NCBI GenBank assembly: GCA_036389675.1 | Contig: DASVWI010000020.1 | Span: forward strand, 62,001 to 126,000 | Direction of reading: 5' to 3' | Origin: DASQYE01 sp036389675 | GTDB lineage: Bacteria > Acidobacteriota > Blastocatellia > Pyrinomonadales > Pyrinomonadaceae | DNA: 64,000 bases | Shown here: positions 54,073 to 61,532 of the stretch, piece after piece | Numbering within the stretch: position 1 is the first letter of the stretch | Layout of the letters: every line of letters begins with the position of its first letter | The notes under the pieces: model-generated | Seen by the model: only the letters and a program-made list of their open reading frames with translations | Told to the model about the DNA's origin: nothing | The model's database searches: none | Position numbers and translations under genes: made by a program

Positions 54073-54843
54073 ATGAACTTTGCTACGCGCGCTGTGCTCG
54101 AATTGCAGGAGACGACGTTGCTGGCGGCGCGCGCCGCTCGCGGTCTTTTCCGCCGACCCAGATATATCCCGGAAACCATCGCGCAGATGGATGCCATCGG
54201 CGTCGGCTCTCTCACCATCATTATTCTGACGGGATTTTTCACGGGCGGCGTCCTGACGCTGCAAACTTTTCCGACGCTACAGTATTACGGCGCGCAGGAT
54301 CAGACGGGCCGCCTCGTCGCGCTCTCTTTGGTGCGCGAGTTAGGGCCGGTGCTCACGGCCCTGATGGTGACGGGGCGCGTCGGCTCTGCCATCTCTGCGG
54401 AACTCGGCTCGATGACCGTCTCGCAGCAGATCGACGCCATGCGCGCGCTCGGCACAGACCCCATACGCAAGCTCGTCGCTCCGCGCATGATCGCGCTCGT
54501 GATTACGCTGCCGCTCTTGACCGTGCTCGCGGACGTGCTCGGAATCGGCGGCGGCTGGACAGTCGCCACCGGCCTCTTCGGCATGGCTTCGGGGACGTTT
54601 CTGACCTCCGTGCGAGACGGCATCACGCAGGACGACATTATCGGCGGCGTCGTTAAGCCCATCGTCTTTGCGCTTATTATTGGGACTATTGCGTGCTATA
54701 AAGGACTCAACACGGAAGGGGGCACGGTGGGCGTCGGGCGCTCGACGACGAAGGCCGTCGTGGCGGCATCGATTATGGTGATCGTCGCCGACTTCTTTCT
54801 CGCCCGCGCGCTTCAGGCTGTCCTCGGAATGCCGACGACTTAA
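54073..54843 (+). CDS. mlaE: Mla-type lipid ABC transporter permease
   Basis: 256 aa polytopic inner-membrane permease of the MlaE family. Signature stretches: MDAIGVGSLTIIILTGFFTGGVLTLQ, LVRELGPVLTALMVTGRVGSAISAELGSM, QIDAMRALGTDPI and CYKGLNTEGGTVGVGRSTTKAVV. It works with an ATPase and an MCE-domain protein to move phospholipids between membranes. The next two genes encode those partners. Confidence 0.95.
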   Translation: MNFATRAVLELQETTLLAARAARGLFRRPRYIPETIAQMDAIGVGSLTIIILTGFFTGGVLTLQTFPTLQYYGAQDQTGRLVALSLVRELGPVLTALMVTGRVGSAISAELGSMTVSQQIDAMRALGTDPIRKLVAPRMIALVITLPLLTVLADVLGIGGGWTVATGLFGMASGTFLTSVRDGITQDDIIGGVVKPIVFALIIGTIACYKGLNTEGGTVGVGRSTTKAVVAASIMVIVADFFLARALQAVLGMPTT

Positions 54844-54861
54844 AACGCAACTTGAATTTTT

Positions 54862-55779
54862 ATGGCGACAACAGATAGAGAAGTTTTACAGCAGACGATG
54901 CCCGGCGTCATTGACGGTCGGGTCAGCGAGAATGCTGCGGATTCTACTTTCGCCGAAGTGGATGATAAGGATCGCGCTATCCCGGCCATCGAATTCCGCG
55001 ACGTGCATCTGGGATTTGCCGACCGAAAGGTGCTCGACGGCCTGAGCTTCAAGGTGATGAAGGGCGAGACGAAGATCATCCTCGGGGGCTCGGGCTGCGG
55101 CAAATCGACGACGATCAAACTGGTGCTCGGACTGCTCAAACCTGACTCCGGCCAGATTCTCGTCGACGGCGAGGACATCACCGACTACGACGAAGGGCAG
55201 ATGATGGTCGTGCGTAAAAAGATCGGCATGATCTTTCAGGAGGGCGCGCTCTTTGATTCCCTCTCCGTCTATGACAACGTCGCCTTTCGCCTGCACGAGC
55301 AGGGCGTGCCCGAAGAGGAAGTCGAGCCGGAAGTGCGCCGCATGCTGCGCTTCGTCAATCTGGAAGACGCGATTGATAAGATGCCGATAGAGCTTTCCGG
55401 CGGTATGCGTCGCCGCGTCGGCATCGCACGCGCGCTCGTCGGCGATCCCAAGATCGTCATGTTCGACGAGCCCACAGCCGGGCTCGACCCCCCGACGGCC
55501 CGCACCATCTGCGAGCTGGCGATGAAGCTACGCGACCTTGAGGACGTATCCTCCATCTTCGTCACGCACGAGATGAACAATCTGGATTATCTCAGCTCGG
55601 AATATGCTGTCGTCAACGAAGCGGGCGAAGTCGTCTTCGAGCGTGAAGGCGAGCGCCTGTGCCTGATCAACACCAAGGTGCTGATGATGCGCGAGGGGCG
55701 CGTGATCTTCAGCGGCACGGACGAAACTTTGCGTAAGGCTGAAGACCCCTACATCAATAAATTCCTTCGCGGACACTGA
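54862..55779 (+). CDS. mlaF: Mla-type lipid ABC transporter ATPase
   Basis: 305 aa. A 45-residue acidic N-terminal extension precedes the ABC domain: Walker A GGSGCGKSTT, Q-loop GMIFQEGALFDSLSV, signature ELSGGMRRRVGIARAL, Walker B IVMFDEPTAGLDP and switch His in VTHEM. Sequence after the ABC core shows the MlaF-type C terminus. Starts 18 bp after mlaE. The extension might be a regulatory arm, absent in E. coli MlaF. Confidence 0.95.
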   Translation: MATTDREVLQQTMPGVIDGRVSENAADSTFAEVDDKDRAIPAIEFRDVHLGFADRKVLDGLSFKVMKGETKIILGGSGCGKSTTIKLVLGLLKPDSGQILVDGEDITDYDEGQMMVVRKKIGMIFQEGALFDSLSVYDNVAFRLHEQGVPEEEVEPEVRRMLRFVNLEDAIDKMPIELSGGMRRRVGIARALVGDPKIVMFDEPTAGLDPPTARTICELAMKLRDLEDVSSIFVTHEMNNLDYLSSEYAVVNEAGEVVFEREGERLCLINTKVLMMREGRVIFSGTDETLRKAEDPYINKFLRGH

Positions 55780-55782
55780 AAG

Positions 55783-55876
55783 GCAAGGATGAAGGCGGAA
55801 GGCGGAAGGATGAAATAAGCGCTTCAAAATCTTTAATGCTTTTACTTCATCCTTCATCCTTCCGCTTTCATCCTTG
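55783..55876. repeat. Heptad-repeat hairpin, AAGGATG type
   Basis: aaggatg, aaggcgg, aaggcgg, aaggatg, aa on the left and catcctt, catcctt, ccgcttt, catcctt on the right. It separates mlaF from mlaD and reaches the mlaD start region. Confidence 0.82.
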
Positions 55877-55885
55877 ATTCTGATT

Positions 55886-57031
55886 ATGCCTCCTGTCAAA
55901 AAGACCATCGGCCTGAGCGAGTTGCGTGTTGGCCTTCTCGTCATCGTCTCCATCGCGGTCCTGATCTTCCTGATCTTAAATGCGACGGGCGACATCAACC
56001 CCTTCTCGAAGAAGCTGCACCTGAAGGCGCGGTTCGCCAGCGCCGAAGGCTTGCGCGAAGGCTCTGACGTGAGGTTGGCGGGAGTGCGCGTCGGCAAGGT
56101 CGAGAGCATCAAGCTGATGCCGCCGACAGATGACCCGAGCGCGCCGAAAGTCGAGGCGCGTCTGGCTATTGATAATAAGATTGACGGCAGGCCCGCCACC
56201 GACCGCATCCGCACCGACTCGCAGGCCCAAATGGCGTCGCCCGGCCTGCTCGGCAATGAAAAGCTCATCAACATCACTCCCGGCACAGCCGTCGGCCAGC
56301 CCGTGACGGAGGATTTCATCCTCCCCTCACAGTCTGCAAACTCATTCAACGACCTCGCCACCTCCGGCAATGATCTAGTCCAGCGCCTCGGCAAGGTTTC
56401 CGATCAGGTCAACGAAATCGTCCGTAAGATCAACGAGGGACAGGGCACACTGGGCCGCGTCGTCAACGACGAAGCGCTCTACAATAACCTGAACGCGACG
56501 ATTCGTGAGACCGAAGAGGTGATGCGCCAGATCAGGTCGGGCCAGGGCTCTGCCGGTCGGTTCGTCAACGACCCCGCGCTCTACAACAACGCCAACGAGA
56601 TCGCCGTCCAGCTACGCGAGATTGCCGTAGACCTCAGGCGCGGGCGCGGCACGGCGGGCAAGCTGCTCACGGACGAAGAGCTCTACAACCGCGCCAGCTC
56701 GGCCATCGCGCGTCTTGATCAGGCGACAGATCAAATCACCTCCGTCCTCGCCGACGTGCGCGCCGGGCGCGGCACGGTCGGCAAGCTGCTCACGGACGAG
56801 GCCATCTACAACGACGCGCGCGCCGCCATCGCCCGCTTCAACACCACCGCCGAGCGCATAGACAACGTCGTCGCCAGCGCCCAGCGCGGCGAGGGAACCG
56901 TCGGCAAGCTACTCACCGACGACCAGCTCTACTCCAACGTCAACCAGCTATCCTCGGAAGGCGTCAAACTCATCTACGATTTCCGTCAGAACCCGAAAAA
57001 ATATCTGACCGTCAAGTTCGAGCTGTTCTAA
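55886..57031 (+). CDS. mlaD: MlaD-like MCE protein with C-terminal repeats
   Basis: 381 aa from ATG 55886. N-terminal membrane helix (LRVGLLVIVSIAVLIFLILNAT) then an MCE domain (about 40-130, LKARFASAEGLREGSDVRLAGVRVGKV). After about residue 165 comes a helical part with five imperfect repeats of about 55 residues centred on G-x-G-T-x-G-K-L-L-T-D-E-x-L-Y-N. Such MCE-protein helical extensions form needle- or funnel-like assemblies. The number and regularity of the repeats stand out. Last gene of the mlaEFD operon. Confidence 0.92.
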   Translation: MPPVKKTIGLSELRVGLLVIVSIAVLIFLILNATGDINPFSKKLHLKARFASAEGLREGSDVRLAGVRVGKVESIKLMPPTDDPSAPKVEARLAIDNKIDGRPATDRIRTDSQAQMASPGLLGNEKLINITPGTAVGQPVTEDFILPSQSANSFNDLATSGNDLVQRLGKVSDQVNEIVRKINEGQGTLGRVVNDEALYNNLNATIRETEEVMRQIRSGQGSAGRFVNDPALYNNANEIAVQLREIAVDLRRGRGTAGKLLTDEELYNRASSAIARLDQATDQITSVLADVRAGRGTVGKLLTDEAIYNDARAAIARFNTTAERIDNVVASAQRGEGTVGKLLTDDQLYSNVNQLSSEGVKLIYDFRQNPKKYLTVKFELF

Positions 57032-57150
57032 GTGCGGCCCACCCGTGGGCAGCCTCACCCGCTCTGTCAATAGCTCACCTCGTCAGCGTATCAAGCCGGG
57101 CTCACAAAGCGGTTTCGCTGTCGCCGGAAGGAAGGACATAGTCGCCATAT

Positions 57151-60081
57151 ATGCTTAACATCGATCAGAAGAACTCAATCGCTGCGTACCCCACACGCGA
57201 GGAGCATAGTCGCCGTTGGGAAGAGCTGGCGCGGGAGATCGCGGAAAACCGGCGGACGCTTTCGGATAATCCTGAAACTGTTGGCGGGAACAAACAAGGG
57301 AGCCTCGTCATCCTAGGCTCGGGGATACAGGGCATAGGCTTCACTATGGAGGCGGAGGCTTACCTCAAAATTGCGGACAAGGTATTTTACTGCGTCTCCA
57401 ATCCGCCGACCCAGGTGTGGCTGCATGGGCTTCGACCGGACGCCTACGATTTGTATGTGTTATATGACGACACGAAACCGCGCTTTAACACTTACATGCA
57501 GATGTCGGAGGCGATGCTTCATTATGTCCGCAAGGGCCTGAGGGTGGTCGGCGTCTACTACGGGCATCCGGGCATTTTCGTGCTTTCGACACACCGCGCG
57601 ATTGCGATTGCCCGCCGAGAGGGTTATTACGCCGTGATGAAGCCGGGCATTTCAGCCCTCGACTGCCTGTGCGCCGATTTGGGTATCGACCCCGCCTATC
57701 CGGGGATGCAAACCTTTGAAGCCAGCGAACTGCTTCTGCGTAAACGCCGTCTGGATACCTCCGTCCACGTAGTCCTCTGGCAGGTCGGACTCATAGGCGA
57801 GCAGGGCTACCGGCGCAAAGGGTTCATTAACGATAAATTCCCCATCCTCGTCGAGTACCTGCAGGAATCTTACGGCGAGGATTTCGAGGTCACTCATTAC
57901 ATAGCCGCACGCCACGCCACGTTCGAGCCCACGATCGCCGTGCATAAGCTCAGCGACATGCTGAACCCGCGCGTGCGCGCGACCTTCACCGGCATCTCGA
58001 CCTTTTATATTCCGCCCAAGGAGGCGGCCCAGACCGATAGCGAGATGGCGGCACGCTTGGGCTTCGTCACAGGGCCTCGCCAGAAGCTGAGTAAATTGAG
58101 TCCGAAGCGGGCTATAGACTTGTACTCGCCCAGAGAACTGGCCGCCATCGAAGAGTTTGAAAACTTCCACGTCCCGCATGAATACCAGTACCAGCCCAGA
58201 ACACGCGCCGGGGAGTTTCTGGTTGAATTGACGCATAACATCGCTTTGCAGGATATGTATCGCCAGAACCCTGAGCAGGCTGTCTCCGAGGACGTTTTTC
58301 CGGGACTGAATAATTTAGAGAGGAGCTTGTTATCCACGCGCGACGAGAATCACGCTCATGTGGCGGCTAAGGGCTCTCTGGCCTCCTTCTCCGTCAATGA
58401 AAGGTTCATCATTGACATGCACAAGGAGATGAAATTCGCCAGTTCGTTTCGCTCCTCATTGATCGCCAACTATCGTCGCCCGGATGCGCGGGCGGTCATA
58501 GACCGATGGATCGTCGAGGAGGGTTACGAGGGAGCATCTTTAGAACATTTTTCGGACGCTAACGAGCGTCTGAAAGCAAGCCTGCTCTTATCATGGAGCG
58601 GCGTTTACGCCACATCCGACCAGAGCCTTGTGCTGACCATCATCGGCAGCCCGGAACTGAACGACCTGAGCCTCGTTTATGTCAACCTGACGCAAATCAC
58701 AGGCTTTACTTTCAACAACTCCACCTTAATCTGGAAGGCGGAAGACGGCAACCCCAACAGCGCCACTCTCGTCTTCGAGACATCCGAGCAGGCAGGTGAG
58801 CAAGGCTTCCAACGCTTTCTTTCCGGTAAGTACTGGACACAGGATGCGGACGAACCGACAGAGCCCAATCTGGAAGCCACAGAAGTGCTGCCCGGTGGCA
58901 ATCCCCTCAGCGTGTGGACGGCCCGCTATGCCACAGAGGTAACGACAGACGGAGCGACATGGAGCGAGGGGCCGGTGATCACAGTGGTCACGCCGCGCCC
59001 CGACCAGTCGCAAAGCAAGGCCCGGCTGATGATCGGTGAAGACCTGATCGAACCCGCCAGCTTCGAGAACAATACAGTCACATGGGGAAACAATCGGATT
59101 ACCTTTGAGCAGGATAAGCAGGCGAGCGGCAGCAAAGTGATCTCCGGCACGCTCGATGGCTACTGGTCGGGTGGAATGAATCTGAAAGGCGTCAGCCTTC
59201 CGGAATACGATGCTCCCTTCCGTGGCCGCTACTTTTCCTTCTCCTTCGAGAAGAATCGCTGGAAGCCTGCCGGAGACTTCAGCCTTGACGAGCAGGGCGT
59301 CCGCATCGGTCAAAAGAAGGTGGAAGGAGTCGTCTTCAAAGATAACCTGCTACGATGGTCGGGAGCGGGCGACGAAGCGGATCATGGCGAGATTCAGTTT
59401 TCCATAGACCCGACGACGCAGTTGCCGAAATTCGTAGGGTATGTGTGGGAAGCGGAGTCAAGGCCGAAGAGTCCAAACATACAGGGAACGTATGCGCTTG
59501 AGGCCAATCACGGCTCCTCCGCGGAAGGAGGGCCGCAGGGTCGCTACACGACCGACGTACAATTGGCCGACGGCACGTTTGGCCCGGACGGCCCTGTCGT
59601 CGAAATCACGAAAACGGAGGCGACCGACTACGAGGTGACGATCTCGGATGGGCAGACGATCCTGCATGTAACCAACCCGATCTTCGATTCGGAGAAGCGT
59701 TCTCTGGCATGGCGGAATCAGGCCGCAGCGGATACACTGGGCGAGTTCGCCAATGCCGACCTGCGTTTCGAGGCTAACCCGCTCACAGGGGTTGCGGTCT
59801 TTTGTGGAAACTATTGGAGGGGAGACGTCCAACCGTCCCCGGGAGCGGAAAACTGGCGCGGCCACGCGATCGGGGTGAAACCGCCTATCCCGGTTGAAGA
59901 CACAAGAGTTCCGGCAAGGGTCTTTGAAATACTCGGAACGATTGGTTTGGTGGAAAGCCATCCGACGAGCCTGTTTATCTGGTCAAGGTGGCAGCGGGCT
60001 TGCTTTACGAGCCGGTTGACGAACAGCTTTGTTCCGAAAATTCTTAACGCCATCGCCGGCAACGAAGCTGCCAAATCCTGA
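57151..60081 (+). CDS. Borosin-type peptide N-methyltransferase with C-terminal beta-repeat domain
   Basis: 976 aa, unrecognised architecture. Residues 50-310 match tetrapyrrole-methylase-fold backbone N-methyltransferases of borosin RiPPs (OphMA, SonM): SAM loop GSGIQGIG (56-63), YYGHPGIF (136-143), and the active-site pattern Y102-x2-Y105-x5-R111-x3-Y115, spaced as in OphMA. Residues 320-475 are a helical clasp-like region (YRQNPEQAV, FRSSLIANYRRPDARA). The last 490 residues hold four related beta-rich segments (about 483-562, 589-672, 690-766, 778-889), each ending G-x-Y-W or a variant (SGKYW, LDGYW, VGYVW, CGNYW). The GGAAGG-type ribosome site is upstream. No core peptide motif at its own C terminus, so the substrate is probably the downstream precursor. 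Function inferred from family. Confidence 0.82.
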   Translation: MLNIDQKNSIAAYPTREEHSRRWEELAREIAENRRTLSDNPETVGGNKQGSLVILGSGIQGIGFTMEAEAYLKIADKVFYCVSNPPTQVWLHGLRPDAYDLYVLYDDTKPRFNTYMQMSEAMLHYVRKGLRVVGVYYGHPGIFVLSTHRAIAIARREGYYAVMKPGISALDCLCADLGIDPAYPGMQTFEASELLLRKRRLDTSVHVVLWQVGLIGEQGYRRKGFINDKFPILVEYLQESYGEDFEVTHYIAARHATFEPTIAVHKLSDMLNPRVRATFTGISTFYIPPKEAAQTDSEMAARLGFVTGPRQKLSKLSPKRAIDLYSPRELAAIEEFENFHVPHEYQYQPRTRAGEFLVELTHNIALQDMYRQNPEQAVSEDVFPGLNNLERSLLSTRDENHAHVAAKGSLASFSVNERFIIDMHKEMKFASSFRSSLIANYRRPDARAVIDRWIVEEGYEGASLEHFSDANERLKASLLLSWSGVYATSDQSLVLTIIGSPELNDLSLVYVNLTQITGFTFNNSTLIWKAEDGNPNSATLVFETSEQAGEQGFQRFLSGKYWTQDADEPTEPNLEATEVLPGGNPLSVWTARYATEVTTDGATWSEGPVITVVTPRPDQSQSKARLMIGEDLIEPASFENNTVTWGNNRITFEQDKQASGSKVISGTLDGYWSGGMNLKGVSLPEYDAPFRGRYFSFSFEKNRWKPAGDFSLDEQGVRIGQKKVEGVVFKDNLLRWSGAGDEADHGEIQFSIDPTTQLPKFVGYVWEAESRPKSPNIQGTYALEANHGSSAEGGPQGRYTTDVQLADGTFGPDGPVVEITKTEATDYEVTISDGQTILHVTNPIFDSEKRSLAWRNQAAADTLGEFANADLRFEANPLTGVAVFCGNYWRGDVQPSPGAENWRGHAIGVKPPIPVEDTRVPARVFEILGTIGLVESHPTSLFIWSRWQRACFTSRLTNSFVPKILNAIAGNEAAKS

Positions 60082-60093
60082 GAGGAGTCGAGC

Positions 60094-60283
60094 ATAAAAC
60101 CGGAGGAGCGATCTGACATCGAAAGTGAGATCAAGGCGACGCAAACACTTGAAGAAAGAAGTCGCCGGCGTTCCGAACACGCAGGTGCGCGCTCTCTTCA
60201 TGTTCGACGGGCAGGCGACCCACACAGACACCGGCATGGCTGTGGATGTTGACGTAGATGTGGACACGCATGTTGACCAATAG
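60094..60283 (+). pseudogene. Degenerate precursor-peptide gene, duplicate of the intact copy
   Basis: Aligned with the intact precursor gene downstream. SD aggag lies at the same 6-nt spacing, but the start codon is ATA (60094) in place of ATG. The first 20 codons match (KPEERSDIESEIKATQTLE). Then 49 nt replace 54 nt, shifting the frame, and the second half (MFDGQATHTDTG...VDVDVDVDTHVDQ) is read in another frame, with a shorter tail of about 14 residues. Two independent defects indicate a decayed duplicate. An alternative is a GTG-started short peptide in the second frame, less likely. Confidence 0.7.
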
Positions 60284-60359
60284 GCAACAATAATACGGGC
60301 GGCGGCTTAGCCTACGCACCTCGACATCGCCCGAAACAACTCAAGCTAAGGAGACCAAC

Positions 60360-60614
60360 ATGAAACCAGCAGAGTTATCGGACATTGAAAGTGAGATCAG
60401 AGCGACGGAGACACTTGAGGCTAGTTCGATGGTCACCGATGTTCCGAGCACGATGACGCGCGACGTTACCATGTTCGACGGGCAGGCGACCCACACAGAC
60501 ACCGGCGTTGACGTGGTCGTAGACATCGACGTTGATATTGACGATGATGTTCTGGCGGTGGTTGACGTTGATATCGATGTTGACGTGGACGTGGACACAC
60601 ACGTTGACCAATAA
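60360..60614 (+). CDS. Putative RiPP precursor peptide with Asp/Val/Ile-alternating core
   Basis: 84 aa with SD aaggag 6 nt before the ATG. The N-terminal 49 residues look like a leader (MKPAELSDIESEIRATETLE...), ending MFDGQATHTDTG, which is conserved in the decayed copy. Residues 50-84 are 30 of 35 Asp, Val or Ile in near-regular alternation (e.g. VDIDVDVDVD) with a THVDQ end. Such an alternating hydrophobic/acidic tail is typical of no globular protein and suggests a modified core. DNA shows short gttgac/gtagac/gatatt-like repeats, suggesting slippage growth. Position between an N-methyltransferase and an oxygenase/radical SAM pair supports a RiPP substrate. Not experimentally known. Confidence 0.75.
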   Translation: MKPAELSDIESEIRATETLEASSMVTDVPSTMTRDVTMFDGQATHTDTGVDVVVDIDVDIDDDVLAVVDVDIDVDVDVDTHVDQ

Positions 60615-60627
60615 CTATCACCGAGGG

Positions 60628-60670
60628 CACGGGCGGCAGTGAGGAAGCCTCTGTTAAGCTGCCGCCCGTG
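60628..60670 (+). terminator. Strong hairpin after the precursor gene, probable attenuator
   Basis: 12-bp perfect stem cacgggcggcag / ctgccgcccgtg with a 19-nt loop, 14 bp after the precursor stop. No T run follows, so it may act as a partial terminator or protect the 3' end of a precursor mRNA. A remnant (acgggcggcgg) follows the decayed copy. Confidence 0.55.
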
Positions 60671-60790
60671 TAGTCTCAAACCGGGAACGTTCGAGAGGCC
60701 GGAGTGGCAAGCCCCATCTGGTCATCTGATACTGGACTGTGCACACGCTCGCGGCGACAGCGCCGTCCGAGAGTAAGGCGACCCGGAAAT

Positions 60791-61507
60791 ATGGCGACTC
60801 CTGTTTTCAAATTCGTGTCCTACGACACGACGAAGTATCCCTTTGCCAAAGTCTTCGCCGAACACGTTATCCATACAGATGACTTATCGCGGTATCACGA
60901 GGTCTGCCTGAAACGGAAACGGGAGAGGGGCGAAGAGGGCGTCATCACGTACAGGGACAACCTCGTCACGCGACAACGCCTCAAGCGCGCCGCCGAGCGG
61001 CCCTGGTTCTTCAAGTTGTACCGCGCGTTCGTGGTGAATATCTTCACCCCCCTCTTCGGCGGAAAAATGACCTACAACTGGCCTCCGGTCTTTCGCGTCC
61101 ACATGGGCAATTCGCCGAGCATCAGCGCCCTGCATCGTGATACGGAAGTCACCGGACGCCACGACCTCATCGCCGTCTGGGTTCCCTTCGTTGACACCTT
61201 CGGCACTAATACGATCTGGGTGGAAACTGAATACGGGAATAAAGAGTTAGCTCCGGTGGCGGTCAGGTACGGGCAGGCGCTGATGTTCGACAGCGGCTAC
61301 CTGTGGCACGCAAGCGTGGCGAATACGACGAACGTCACCCGGTTCGGCATGGATTTCCGCGTCGCGCCCAAGCGAACCGATGTCGAAGCACCTGATCTGG
61401 GCATACTCAAGGCCAGACCAATCGGCTATGAGACTCAGCTGAGCGACGTGACTCCGGGCGCGCAGTATGACCGCGCTCAGAAGATCGTCCGGGAAGAAGT
61501 CGCCTAG
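60791..61507 (+). CDS. 2-oxoglutarate/Fe(II)-dependent oxygenase-like protein
   Basis: 238 aa from ATG 60791 (a GTG at 60704 would add 29 Arg/Ser-rich residues that look non-coding). Facial-triad candidates are His115 and Asp117 in ALHRDTEV and His173 in YLWHASV, with Arg184 (TRFGMDFR) as a 2-oxoglutarate anchor. The spacing fits the cupin fold of 2OG/Fe(II) hydroxylases. In RiPP pathways such enzymes hydroxylate core residues, so Asp or Val/Ile hydroxylation of the precursor tail is a plausible guess. 25 bp before the radical SAM gene. Confidence 0.78.
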   Translation: MATPVFKFVSYDTTKYPFAKVFAEHVIHTDDLSRYHEVCLKRKRERGEEGVITYRDNLVTRQRLKRAAERPWFFKLYRAFVVNIFTPLFGGKMTYNWPPVFRVHMGNSPSISALHRDTEVTGRHDLIAVWVPFVDTFGTNTIWVETEYGNKELAPVAVRYGQALMFDSGYLWHASVANTTNVTRFGMDFRVAPKRTDVEAPDLGILKARPIGYETQLSDVTPGAQYDRAQKIVREEVA

Positions 61508-61532
61508 GGTCTCTGGAAAAGGAAGTGCATCC

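Noticed and set aside
60375..60611. Minus-strand open frame of 78 codons rich in Val/Asn/His opposite the precursor gene
   Set aside because: It is the complement of the repeated gttgac DNA; repetitive coding leaves several frames open. No ribosome site, and it runs against all neighbouring genes.
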